A DNA stretch of 35,938 bases from Chryseosolibacter sp044507115 (GTDB lineage Bacteria; Bacteroidota; Bacteroidia; Cytophagales; Cyclobacteriaceae). This document shows, one piece after another, positions 24,907-32,462 of this stretch. Positions within the stretch are counted from its first letter, which is position 1. The number at the start of each line of letters is the position of its first letter. The position numbers and the translations under genes were made by a program. Below the pieces are notes generated by a model. The model ran no database searches. It had not been told where the DNA came from and was given only the letters and a program-made list of their open reading frames with translations. The DNA is taken from the NCBI GenBank assembly GCA_044507115.1, contig JBIQJZ010000002.1, forward strand, positions 1 through 35,938, read 5' to 3'.

Positions 24907-25118
24907 GGGTCGAGGCCGGTATGGCGGTCAAACGCGTTGATCATTAGGACTTTCTGGTGTTTCGGGGAATAGAAGACCTCGACGAAGAACTGGCTTGTGT
25001 GATAGAGGAACACCTTGCAGTCTCCCAAGCTTCTTTGGGCAAGAAAACACCCCCGGAAAGTAATGTGATCGCATTTTTTCTCAAAGGGCAGGATCCTGAA
25101 CTCCTTAAGCGTTGTCAT
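24867..25118 (-). CDS. Small conserved-looking protein, unknown function
   Basis: An 83-residue protein from the ATG at 25118 (MTTLKEFRILPFEKKCDHITFRG). The frame continues upstream to 25268, but that part is Cys/Trp-rich noise. The composition is globular: CKVFLYHTSQFFVEVFYSP and KVLMINAF form plausible beta strands, and the end LDPYLDTISLAGL a helix. It resembles small uncharacterised Cytophagales proteins I have seen, though I cannot name a family. It has a -7 box 8 bp ahead of the ATG. Its last 40 bp run antisense over the end of mfd, a tail-to-tail overlap. Confidence 0.6.
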   Translation of the reverse strand: MTTLKEFRILPFEKKCDHITFRGCFLAQRSLGDCKVFLYHTSQFFVEVFYSPKHQKVLMINAFDRHTGLDPYLDTISLAGLES

Positions 25119-25126
25119 ATATAAAG

Positions 25127-25134
25127 TAAAGTTA
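25127..25134 (-). promoter_or_regulatory. Possible -7 box of the small gene at 24867
   Basis: Minus strand TAACTTTA, one base off TAnnTTTG, ends 8 bp before the ATG at 25118, so the mRNA would be nearly leaderless. The -33 box is not distinct. Confidence 0.3.
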
Positions 25135-25460
25135 TCGCCGGACCCAGGCGAAAAATTGTACCATTTAGGAAAATCCTTACAGGTACTATTAAAAGGGCAT
25201 TTTGTAAAAAAACACCACCGTCGTTTGTCCCAAATCCGGACTCCAAATTCCCGATACAATACGTGCATGTCATTTTTCGTTTATGACTTACCTGTCGGGC
25301 GTCATCGCGATGGGCAAGGTGTTTACGGAAAAAGAAAAGATTCGCTGCCCAGCCGTTTGAACCCGGCATCAAAAATGTCACTGACAACGGCCAGGCAAAT
25401 GGCCCCACTTGCAAAACTTGCAACTATCTATTTATATTAGCATCCTGGTTTAACCAAAAA
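25135..25460. other. Gene-free stretch before gldJ
   Basis: About 325 bp without a convincing gene. Open frames on both strands are short and have no protein-like character. It is relatively A/T-rich and must contain the gldJ promoter, but no TAnnTTTG box with good spacing stands out. I see no tRNA, terminator hairpin or repeat here. Confidence 0.6.
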
Positions 25461-26687
25461 ATGAAAATGAATCATTCATTCCGAGTTCTTTTGTGGGCCG
25501 TTGGTGGATCCGTGTTACTGTCGGGCTGTTCACTCTTCGGCGGTGGCGGCGGCAAACCCAACGCTTCCAATCCTGGTCAGTTCAGCACTGCCACCGGGTT
25601 GGCATACAACGACGAGGACGCAGGTGGCTTTATGGTGAATCCTTATGAAGGTCAGCCGGATGCCCCGAACATGGTATTTATAGAAGGCGGCCGTGCTGTC
25701 ATGGGCTCGTATGAGGAAGATGTCATGTCGTACCGCGACAACCTTGAGAGAACTGTTTCAGTTGCATCTTTCTACATGGACGAGACGGAGATCGCCAATA
25801 TTCACTGGCTTGAGTATCTCCACTATCTCGCGCGTGATTCCTCACAGGAAACTTACCAGGCAGCCCTTCCTGACACTATGGTGTGGGTTGGTAAACTGGC
25901 ATTCAATGACCCGTATGTTGAACACTACTTCCGCTATCCCGGATTTCGCTACTTCCCTGTAGTGGGAATTTCCTGGAGCCAGGCAAACAAGTACGCGGTG
26001 TGGAGAACCCGTGCCGTCAACATTCGCTTTGCTCAGGATGCCGGTGAAGAATATGCAGAAAGCGATGGCCGAATTCCGTTGGAATCTGGTATCGTCGTTC
26101 CCGACTACCGTCTCCCGACAGAAGCTGAATGGGAGTACGCCGCTCAGGCCCTGATCGGAACACAATGGCTCGAGGAAATGCAGACGCACCAGCGTATTTA
26201 TCCCTGGGATGGTCATGCAGTGCGGAACCCGTACGGAAAGCAGATGGGATATATGCTCGCAAATTTCAAACGCGGTCGCGGTGACTATGGTGGAATCGCC
26301 GGCCGTCTGAACGATGGTGCACTCATTACTTCGTACATCTACGAATTCCCGCCGAACGACTACGGTTTGTACAATATGGCCGGCAACGTAAGCGAATGGG
26401 TACAGGATGTCTATCGTCCGATGTCATATCAGGACGTCGATGACCTCAACCCGATGCGCCGCGACGGGTTCCTGGATGATGCCAGAAATTACAACAGTGA
26501 TTTCGAAAACAATCCGGAAGGCTTTACTTCGCTCATTACTGATCGTGCACGCGTGTACAAAGGCGGATCATGGAAGGATGTAGCCTACTGGATGTCACCG
26601 GGTACTCGGAGATTCCTCGATCAGGATTCAGCAACTGCCACGATCGGATTCCGCTGCGCAATGATCCGAGCAGGCTCTAATTACTAA
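25461..26687 (+). CDS. gldJ: GldJ-type gliding/T9SS lipoprotein with FGE-sulfatase fold
   Basis: A 408-residue lipoprotein. The lipobox LLSGC places the acylated Cys at residue 23, followed by a Gly-rich linker. The rest is a formylglycine-generating-enzyme-like fold: NMVFIEGGRAVMGSYEED (about 71), RTVSVASFYMDETEIANIHWLEYLHYL, PVVGISWSQANKYAVWR, RLPTEAEWEYAA, GLYNMAGNVSEWVQDVY and the final GFRCAMIRAG. The MDETEIANxxWLEYLHYL segment and the long insertion ALPDTMVWVGKLAFNDPYVEHYFRYPGFR are typical of GldJ rather than GldK/PorK. GldJ is needed for gliding and stabilises GldK of the type IX secretion system in Flavobacterium johnsoniae. This copy is shorter than that one. A terminator follows 23 bp after the stop. 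Confidence 0.75.
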   Translation: MKMNHSFRVLLWAVGGSVLLSGCSLFGGGGGKPNASNPGQFSTATGLAYNDEDAGGFMVNPYEGQPDAPNMVFIEGGRAVMGSYEEDVMSYRDNLERTVSVASFYMDETEIANIHWLEYLHYLARDSSQETYQAALPDTMVWVGKLAFNDPYVEHYFRYPGFRYFPVVGISWSQANKYAVWRTRAVNIRFAQDAGEEYAESDGRIPLESGIVVPDYRLPTEAEWEYAAQALIGTQWLEEMQTHQRIYPWDGHAVRNPYGKQMGYMLANFKRGRGDYGGIAGRLNDGALITSYIYEFPPNDYGLYNMAGNVSEWVQDVYRPMSYQDVDDLNPMRRDGFLDDARNYNSDFENNPEGFTSLITDRARVYKGGSWKDVAYWMSPGTRRFLDQDSATATIGFRCAMIRAGSNY

Positions 26688-26710
26688 CAAAGAATTTTGC
26701 CAGATATTGA

Positions 26711-26734
26711 AGCCCCGCCACAGCGGGGCTTTTT
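26711..26734 (+). terminator. Intrinsic terminator of gldJ
   Basis: An 8-bp GC-rich stem AGCCCCGC/GCGGGGCT with a CACA loop is followed by four to five T. The T run touches the stop codon of the convergent comF gene. Confidence 0.85.
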
Positions 26735-27437
26735 ATTGCGCCGCTGCAATGCAGGCAATGCTCAGCTCGCAGCAACCCGCCCGGAGCAGCATCTGACCAC
26801 AGGCCTCTAACGTCGCTCCGGTTGTAACCACATCGTCGACAAGCAACACACGCCTTCCGCTGACCAGCGCCGGGTCTGTAACGCGGAATGCCCGGCTGAC
26901 ATTCTCCCAACGACTGAGTTTACTCCTGTGAGTTTGGGTCTCCGTCAATAGCTCCCGGGACATACAGGAATCAACACAGGGTACTTCCAACATCTGCGAT
27001 AGCCCCCTGCCAAACTCCTCGCTTTGGTTGTATCCGCGTTGCATTCTTCTTGAGACATGTAACGGCACCGGAACGATCAGATCAAAGGCGCTTCGATACC
27101 ACGTTTCGATCAGGTCCGTACCGTACACGCGACCCAGCCTTTCGCCGATCTCCGGCTGATGCCTGTACTTCAACGCGTGAAGCATTTGCTGAACTCGTCC
27201 GCGCTTCACGAACTTATAGAGCGTCATGACATGCTGCACAGGCAACCGACCGCGGAATTTGCGATAGAAAGGGTTGTCTTGTTGAAGATGGTAGTAGGAT
27301 TTCGGCATCTCCAACAAGCACTGCGTACAAATCAACTCCTCTCCCTGAACAAGGACGTTCGAACAACCCCGGCAAAAGCGGGGATAGAACAGGGAGATGA
27401 AATCCTCAAGAATTCCGTTGGAGGGTGAATTGCTCAA
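26733..27437 (-). CDS. comF: ComF-family phosphoribosyltransferase-like protein
   Basis: A 234-residue ComFC-type protein. A four-Cys zinc site at the N-terminus has Cys22, Cys25, Cys37 and Cys40 (CRGC ... CTQC). The phosphoribosyltransferase domain carries VPVPLHVSRRMQRGYNQSEEFGRGL (about 122-145) and the PRPP-binding loop RVLLVDDVVTTGATL (about 196-210). In transforming bacteria ComFC works in the uptake of single-stranded DNA together with the ComFA helicase. In many others, including Bacteroidota, its role is unknown. There is no comFA or other competence gene here. The frame is complete and starts with MSNSPSNGILEDFISLFYP. Confidence 0.88.
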   Translation of the reverse strand: MSNSPSNGILEDFISLFYPRFCRGCSNVLVQGEELICTQCLLEMPKSYYHLQQDNPFYRKFRGRLPVQHVMTLYKFVKRGRVQQMLHALKYRHQPEIGERLGRVYGTDLIETWYRSAFDLIVPVPLHVSRRMQRGYNQSEEFGRGLSQMLEVPCVDSCMSRELLTETQTHRSKLSRWENVSRAFRVTDPALVSGRRVLLVDDVVTTGATLEACGQMLLRAGCCELSIACIAAAQ

Positions 27438-27541
27438 TGAATAATATCTTTGTCCGAACCTGTACCTAATTTAGTGAGGTCAGGTTTTAGTATGTGTTGA
27501 ATTGAGCGACTATAAACCGGATATGACGGAGGAACTGGAAA

Positions 27542-27925
27542 ATGTATAAACGCGACCTCGAGCTGGATCGGAAGTGGAATGCCTTAGTGGGCGACCTGCA
27601 TTCCATAATTGGCAAGAAACCAAAGGACCTGAACAGTGTTTTGTTTCTGATAGGTGTGCAGGAACTCGGACATGGCACCAAGACTTTCAGCAAAGAAGAA
27701 AAGCAAGACCTGATGCATATCGGGATTTGCAAGGTCCTGAGTCTTTCAGGCTACTACCAACTGGACGGGCTTGATCAGGACGGCTGGCCCCATTGGAAAC
27801 TCGCGAAAAAACTCCCCCATTTTGACCTGCTCGAACAGGAAAAGTTATTGAAACTTCACGTCATGGAGTACTTCGAACGGGAGTACGATTGGTCCTGGTC
27901 TGCGGCGGGGGACAGCCCGTCGTGA
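27542..27925 (+). CDS. Conserved-looking hypothetical protein
   Basis: A 127-residue soluble, mostly helical, Leu/Lys/Glu-rich protein: MYKRDLELDRKWNALVGDL, then NSVLFLIGVQELGHGTKTFSKEEKQDLMHIGICKVLS, then LDGLDQDGWPHWKLAKKLPHFDLLEQEKLLKLHVMEYFE. There is no signal peptide, membrane helix or known catalytic motif. The strong helix periodicity and the GWPHWKL and QELG.G motifs look conserved; I believe Cytophagales carry homologs annotated as hypothetical. The ATG at 27542 is preceded by AGGAAC-type purines and lies 105 bp from the divergent comF gene. It is not obviously part of an operon. Confidence 0.75.
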   Translation: MYKRDLELDRKWNALVGDLHSIIGKKPKDLNSVLFLIGVQELGHGTKTFSKEEKQDLMHIGICKVLSLSGYYQLDGLDQDGWPHWKLAKKLPHFDLLEQEKLLKLHVMEYFEREYDWSWSAAGDSPS

Positions 27926-28036
27926 CGACGATGACTCTTTCCGCGAAACTGTTTGATTAGAGGCTAATACCATCTAACTTGAGTATCTGTCAACCGCGAT
28001 GGGCTTTTTTGCGTTTTCTATATAAATGTCTGGACG

Positions 28037-31000
28037 ATGAGCGAAGGAACAGGACGCATTCAGGAGAAGATCCGCTCTTTTCGGCGCAAATATTATCTCA
28101 ACCTTTTCATACGAGGAGGAATCCTTTCCCTGTCGATCGTAACTGCATATTATTTACTAGCGACATTACTTGAACACAACCTGTGGCTCAGCCCTTGGGC
28201 ACGCTTGCTCATCTTTCTGGCCTTCTTTGGAGTGGCCGGTTTCTGCATGATCCGCTTCCTCAACCAGCCGCTGCAATGGTGGATCGCCAAACGAGGACTC
28301 AACGAGGAAGAGAGCGCGCGCCTCATTGGGGAACACATGCCGTCAGTCAGGGACCGACTCGTCAACCTGGTCCAGCTCGCGACATCGGGTAAGTCGTCCG
28401 AACTAACTTATGCCAGTGTCCAACAAAAGACGCGCGAATTCGATCCGGTTGCGTTCGATGCGGTAATCGATCTCAGTGAGAACCGAAAATATTTGCGTTA
28501 CCTCGCTGTTCCGCTCGGGGTTGTTTTCGTCATACTGGTGATCAATAGCGACATTTTAACCCAAAGCACGGAGCGTATTGTACACTTCAACCGCGCCTAT
28601 ACTCCGGCTGCCCCATTCACATTTGAAATCGCGAATGAGTCACTTACCGCTTTCTATAACGAGAACTTTACGCTCGAGGTGGATCTCAAGGGAAAGGCGC
28701 TTCCCAACGATGCCTACCTGGTGTCAAAAAGCCAGCGCTTGAAGCTGATCCCGACAGCAGTGGGCAAGTTTGAATACACACTTGAGCGCGTTCAACAACC
28801 CGTGGAGTTTCAAATTGAAGCCGCCGGTTTCTTTTCGCCCTCCTACCGCCTAGAGTTGGCAAATCGTCCTGAACTAACGCGATTCCACGTGGAGCTGGAA
28901 TACCCGCGCTATTTGCAACGCAGCAATGAGAAGATTGCCAACGCGGGAAATCTGGACGTACCCGAAGGCACTAACATACGCTGGCGGTTGAATACCGCTC
29001 ATGCCGACAAAGCGAGTATTGCTTTCGCAAATGATAGTGTCGTTCATTCGTTTCAACGCGCAGCAGATCAATCCTTCCTTTTCGCCCGAAGTTTCAAGAG
29101 TGCGGATCACTATGAGATAGGCCTGGAGAATAGTAAGAGTTTCAACAAAGATCGGATAGCATATTCGATTAATGTGATAAAGGATCAGTACCCTCAGATT
29201 ACTGTTAATAACTTTAAGGACACCGTTCTGTATCAGCGCGTCCTGCTCGGCGGAATGGTAGGCGATGATCATGGGGTGACCCAACTGTCACTTCACTTCC
29301 GGGTAACAAACGAGGATGGTAAGGAGCGTGTCAACGAATCGGTGTCCATTCCAATAAACCGAAACCAGTTGCAGCAAAGTTTTTTCTACAACTGGTCGGT
29401 GGATTCACTAAAGCTAAAGCCAGGAGATCACCTCGAATACAATCTGCGGGTTTGGGACAACGACGGCGTGAATGGTCGGAAGTCCACTCGTTCAGCAACA
29501 TATACCATGATGATCCCGACAGCCGACAACCTTGTCCGGGATATCAGTCGCTCGCAGCAGAGTACGGAGAGCCAGATCGATGAGAGTGTGACCAAAGCGA
29601 ACAAGTTACAAGATCAGATTGAACAGGCACATCAAAAGTTGAAAGGGAAGCAGAGTCTCGACTGGCAGGATAAGAAAATGCTGGAAGACATCATCCAGCA
29701 GAAGAACGATCTGGACCAGATGATCGAGAAGTTGAAAGAGCAGAACAAGTTGCTTGAGAAAAAGAAGGAAGCGTTCACCGAACAGGATGAGCGGATCCGG
29801 GAGAAAGCGGAACAGATCCAGAAACTGATGGAAGAACTTCTCGATGAAGAGACCCGGAAGCTTTTTGAGGAGCTGCAGCGATTGCTAAAAGAAAATACCG
29901 ACTTGTCCGAGATCAGAAAGCTGCTCGACAAGATGAATCAAAATACCGACAATCTCGAGAAGGAGTTGGAGCGGACACTTGAGTTGTTTAAGCAATTGCA
30001 GTACGACTTCAAATTAGATCAAGCAATAAGTGACTTAGAGAAGCAGATCGAAAAGCAAAAGGAGCTCCTGGCTGAAACGGAACGTTTGGAACAGGAGAGC
30101 AAGCGGGACAGACAAAAAGAAAATCGCGGGAAAGAGAAGAAGGAGCAACGAGTAGAAAAAGAGAAAACGACGCCGCAGTCGCAGCAGGAGGAAAGTGACA
30201 ACGAGGCAGAAACGGCGGAGGATCCGGAGGAGAATTCCGAGAAGCAGGACGTAGCCGACGAGAAGCTCACCGAAAGCGAGGAGCTGGCCAGGCAGCAAGA
30301 GAAACTCAAACAGCAATTTCAGGAGATGATGGAGCAGTTGAAGGAATTGCAACAACTCGGCGAAGAGTTAAACAAGCAGGACGGCCTCCCGCAGGAAGAT
30401 GATGCAAAGGAAGTAGCGGAGCAGCAGCAACAGAGCCAGGAAAACCTGCAACAGAACCAGCCATCCAAAGCACGCCAGCCTCAGCAAAAGGCATTGGATA
30501 AAATGAGTGAGATGCAGCAGCAGATGGAGGGAATGCAGAGCTCCATGATGATGGAAATGGAAATCCAGAATCTGGAGTCACTGCGACAGATTATTCACGG
30601 ATTAGTTAAGCTTTCATTCGACCAGGAAAATTTGATGAAGGAATTCAACGCGCTGCAGCAGAACGACCCCCGGTTCAACACCTTGGCGCAGTTGCAACTG
30701 AAGCTCCGTGATGATGCTAAGGTGTTGGAGGACAGTCTATTAGAGCTCGGAAAGCGAGATCCTATGATGGGTTCGTTTATCACGCGTGAAGTGAATGAGA
30801 TGAACGATCACATGGAAAAGGTGATTGAATCGAACAAAGAGCGGCGGCGTCCGCAGGCCTCCAGCGGCATGCAACTAACCATGACCTCTATAAATAACCT
30901 CGCATTGATGCTGGATGATCATTTTGATATGATGATGCAGATGATGGCAAACGCACAGCCGTCGATGTCAAAGTCGAAGCAAAAGGGTAAGAAGCCAAGT

Positions 31001-31492
31001 TTGAGCGAGATGCAGCAGCAGCTGAACCAGCGTATTGAAGAGTTGAAAAACAGTGGGAAGTCCGGAAGGCAATTGTCCGAAGAGTTAGCGGAGATGGCTG
31101 CTGAGCAAGAGCGAATACGCAGGGCTCTTCAGGAAATGCAAGAGAAGATGAAGGACCAGGGGCAGACCCCGGGGGGTAACCTGCCATCACAAATGGAGCA
31201 AACCGAAATGGACCTGGTAAACAAGCAGCTCACAGACCAGCTGATCCAGCGCCAGCGGCAGATATTGACGCGCTTGCTTGACGCAGAAAAATCAATGCGA
31301 GAGCAAGACATGGATGATGAACGGAAAGGGGAGACTGCTAAAGACTATGAGAAAGAAATTCCCAAGGCGTTTGAAGAATATTTGCGGCTAAAGGAAAAAG
31401 AAGTAGAATTGCTGAAAACCGTTCCTCCTAAATTGTACCCGTACTATAAGCGGGAAGTGAATGAGTATTTTAAACGAATGGGCACGAAATAA
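28037..31492 (+). CDS. DUF4175-family membrane protein with a very long coiled coil
   Basis: A 1151-residue protein. Two membrane helices (about 24-45 and 55-74) and a third (about 152-172) anchor it. A beta-rich extracytoplasmic region follows (about 175-490, Ig-like strands such as PAAPFTFEIANESLTAFYNENFTLEVDL). From about 500 to 1000 the sequence is almost uninterrupted coiled coil rich in Gln, Glu, Lys and Met. It includes a low-complexity Glu/Lys part near 680-750 and Gln/Met runs around 790-850 and 1000-1090. The family DUF4175 is widespread in Bacteroidota and has no assigned function; a structural or membrane-bridging role is only inference. It is the first gene of an operon with an RsbW-like ATPase (10 bp downstream) and ybeY. 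Confidence 0.88.
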   Translation: MSEGTGRIQEKIRSFRRKYYLNLFIRGGILSLSIVTAYYLLATLLEHNLWLSPWARLLIFLAFFGVAGFCMIRFLNQPLQWWIAKRGLNEEESARLIGEHMPSVRDRLVNLVQLATSGKSSELTYASVQQKTREFDPVAFDAVIDLSENRKYLRYLAVPLGVVFVILVINSDILTQSTERIVHFNRAYTPAAPFTFEIANESLTAFYNENFTLEVDLKGKALPNDAYLVSKSQRLKLIPTAVGKFEYTLERVQQPVEFQIEAAGFFSPSYRLELANRPELTRFHVELEYPRYLQRSNEKIANAGNLDVPEGTNIRWRLNTAHADKASIAFANDSVVHSFQRAADQSFLFARSFKSADHYEIGLENSKSFNKDRIAYSINVIKDQYPQITVNNFKDTVLYQRVLLGGMVGDDHGVTQLSLHFRVTNEDGKERVNESVSIPINRNQLQQSFFYNWSVDSLKLKPGDHLEYNLRVWDNDGVNGRKSTRSATYTMMIPTADNLVRDISRSQQSTESQIDESVTKANKLQDQIEQAHQKLKGKQSLDWQDKKMLEDIIQQKNDLDQMIEKLKEQNKLLEKKKEAFTEQDERIREKAEQIQKLMEELLDEETRKLFEELQRLLKENTDLSEIRKLLDKMNQNTDNLEKELERTLELFKQLQYDFKLDQAISDLEKQIEKQKELLAETERLEQESKRDRQKENRGKEKKEQRVEKEKTTPQSQQEESDNEAETAEDPEENSEKQDVADEKLTESEELARQQEKLKQQFQEMMEQLKELQQLGEELNKQDGLPQEDDAKEVAEQQQQSQENLQQNQPSKARQPQQKALDKMSEMQQQMEGMQSSMMMEMEIQNLESLRQIIHGLVKLSFDQENLMKEFNALQQNDPRFNTLAQLQLKLRDDAKVLEDSLLELGKRDPMMGSFITREVNEMNDHMEKVIESNKERRRPQASSGMQLTMTSINNLALMLDDHFDMMMQMMANAQPSMSKSKQKGKKPSLSEMQQQLNQRIEELKNSGKSGRQLSEELAEMAAEQERIRRALQEMQEKMKDQGQTPGGNLPSQMEQTEMDLVNKQLTDQLIQRQRQILTRLLDAEKSMREQDMDDERKGETAKDYEKEIPKAFEEYLRLKEKEVELLKTVPPKLYPYYKREVNEYFKRMGTK

Positions 31493-31501
31493 AGGCGTTT
31501 C

Positions 31502-31906
31502 ATGAATACGATCAGTATCCAGGTTCCATCTATCATGGAAAACATTCGAATGATTGAAAGCTTCATCGACAATGCGAAAGAGAAATTTAGCCTGGATGAT
31601 GACATTTATGGCAATATCATGATCGCCGTGACTGAGGCCGTAAATAATGCGATCAAGCATGGAAATAGTGGAAACCGGTCCAAGAACGTTCATCTCAGTC
31701 TATCGCTCGAAGACAGTCTTATCAAATTCGTCATCAAGGATGAGGGCACTGGTTTCAACTACGAATCCCTCCCTGACCCGACCGCTCCTGAAAACCTTGA
31801 AAAACCAGGCGGCCGCGGAATCTTTCTGATGAAACATCTTTCCGATGAAGTTGAATTCAAAGACAACGGTAGGGTAGTGGAGTTGAGCTTCTACATGAAT
31901 GCCTGA
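31502..31906 (+). CDS. RsbW-like ATP-binding protein (anti-sigma/serine kinase fold)
   Basis: A 134-residue GHKL-fold ATPase. The N box is EAVNNAIKHGN (45-55), the G1 box DEGTGF (80-85), and the G2 box GGRGIFLMKHLSDEV (103-117). These are the marks of RsbW/SpoIIAB-type anti-sigma kinases, which phosphorylate an anti-anti-sigma factor and sequester a sigma factor. No partner gene (STAS-domain anti-anti-sigma, PP2C phosphatase or sigma factor) is in the window, so the target is unknown. The start ATG lies 10 bp after the DUF4175 stop, and the stop TGA shares its last base with the ybeY ATG. Stand-alone copies beside ybeY are, as far as I recall, usual in this phylum. Confidence 0.88.
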   Translation: MNTISIQVPSIMENIRMIESFIDNAKEKFSLDDDIYGNIMIAVTEAVNNAIKHGNSGNRSKNVHLSLSLEDSLIKFVIKDEGTGFNYESLPDPTAPENLEKPGGRGIFLMKHLSDEVEFKDNGRVVELSFYMNA

Positions 31907-32334
31907 TGGCTGCCGTAGAATTCTTCTATGAAGACATAGACTTTAAGGTTCCGAAACCCACCAAGACCCGGAAGTGGGTCCGCCTGGTGATTGAGCGTGA
32001 AGAAAAGTCACTGAGTCACCTTAACTATATTTTTTGTTCAGATGAATACCTCCATTCGCTGAATCAGCAATATCTCAATCACGACACACTTACCGACATC
32101 ATAACGTTCGACCAGAGCGAAACCCCAGACCAGATTGAAGGCGACATTTTCATAAGCGTTGACCGGGTTCGCCAAAATGCGAATGATCTGGGTATTCCTT
32201 TCGCGCACGAACTTGACCGCGTAATTGTTCACGGAATACTGCATCTTCTGGGGTATCGGGACAAGTCAGCAGCCGAAAAAGAAGTCATGCGCGAAAAAGA
32301 AGATGCTTATTTATCTTTGCGTGACGGGGCGTGA
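31906..32334 (+). CDS. ybeY: Endoribonuclease YbeY (rRNA maturation)
   Basis: A metal-dependent endoribonuclease for 16S rRNA 3'-end maturation and ribosome quality control. It has 142 residues. The zinc motif appears as HGILHLLGYRD: His109 and His113 are kept, while the third His of the HxxxHxxGYxH motif is replaced by Asp119. The upstream signature LTDIITFDQSE and GDIFISVDRV are normal. The Asp variant is, I believe, common in Bacteroidota, so this is probably an active enzyme with His/His/Asp coordination. The ATG overlaps the preceding stop by one base. The gene ends 1 bp before a parS-like palindrome. Confidence 0.93.
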   Translation: MAAVEFFYEDIDFKVPKPTKTRKWVRLVIEREEKSLSHLNYIFCSDEYLHSLNQQYLNHDTLTDIITFDQSETPDQIEGDIFISVDRVRQNANDLGIPFAHELDRVIVHGILHLLGYRDKSAAEKEVMREKEDAYLSLRDGA

Positions 32335-32335
32335 T

Positions 32336-32351
32336 CGTTCCACGTGGAACA
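32336..32351. other. parS-type centromere site, left copy
   Basis: CGTTCCACGTGGAACA contains the perfect 14-bp palindrome GTTCCACGTGGAAC, a recognised parS variant of the TGTTNCACGTGNAACA type. It is expected to load ParB near the replication origin. It begins 2 bp after the ybeY stop and is repeated exactly 68 bp further on. Confidence 0.72.
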
Positions 32352-32367
32352 ACGGTTGCGGGGCGAT

Positions 32368-32436
32368 TGTGGAATTGTGGACAAATTTTGTGGGTAAATA
32401 TGCGGTTCCACGTGGAACTAAATCTATTGTGGCCTT
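32368..32436 (+). other. DnaA-box-like cluster, candidate part of oriC
   Basis: Four TGTGG motifs on the same strand: TGTGGAATT (32368), TGTGGACAA (32376), TGTGGGTAA (32389) and TGTGGCCTT (32428). The second and third each match the DnaA box TGTGGATAA in 8 of 9 positions. They lie between and just right of two parS palindromes, in the 128-bp gap upstream of mnmG (gidA), a gene often next to oriC. No long A/T-rich unwinding element is obvious, so this may be only part of an origin or a DnaA-regulated promoter. Confidence 0.45.
32404..32419. other. parS-type centromere site, right copy
   Basis: GGTTCCACGTGGAACT contains the same perfect palindrome GTTCCACGTGGAAC as the left copy. It lies 44 bp before the mnmG start and so could also affect mnmG transcription when ParB binds. 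Confidence 0.72.
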
Positions 32437-32462
32437 AGGGTACTAATCTTGACTCTGAATAT

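Noticed and set aside
25115..25440. Overlapping open frames on both strands before gldJ (about 94 and 102 codons)
   Set aside because: Composition is Cys/Trp/Arg-rich without hydrophobic or helix periodicity, and the frames oppose the better-supported 83-residue gene. They look like chance frames.
27523..27549. Eight-codon frame overlapping the start of the hypothetical gene at 27542, possible leader peptide
   Set aside because: No regulatory codons or hairpin accompany it, and so short a frame is expected by chance.
30019..30355. Minus-strand frames with Ser/Phe/Leu-rich runs opposite the DUF4175 coiled coil
   Set aside because: Reverse reading of Glu/Gln/Lys codons yields Ser/Phe/Leu runs; these are shadow frames.
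30181..31080. Gln/Glu-rich repetitive DNA in the DUF4175 gene as a possible tandem repeat
   Set aside because: The repetition is of codon type (CAG, GAG, AAG) caused by a coiled coil; no exact repeat unit is present.
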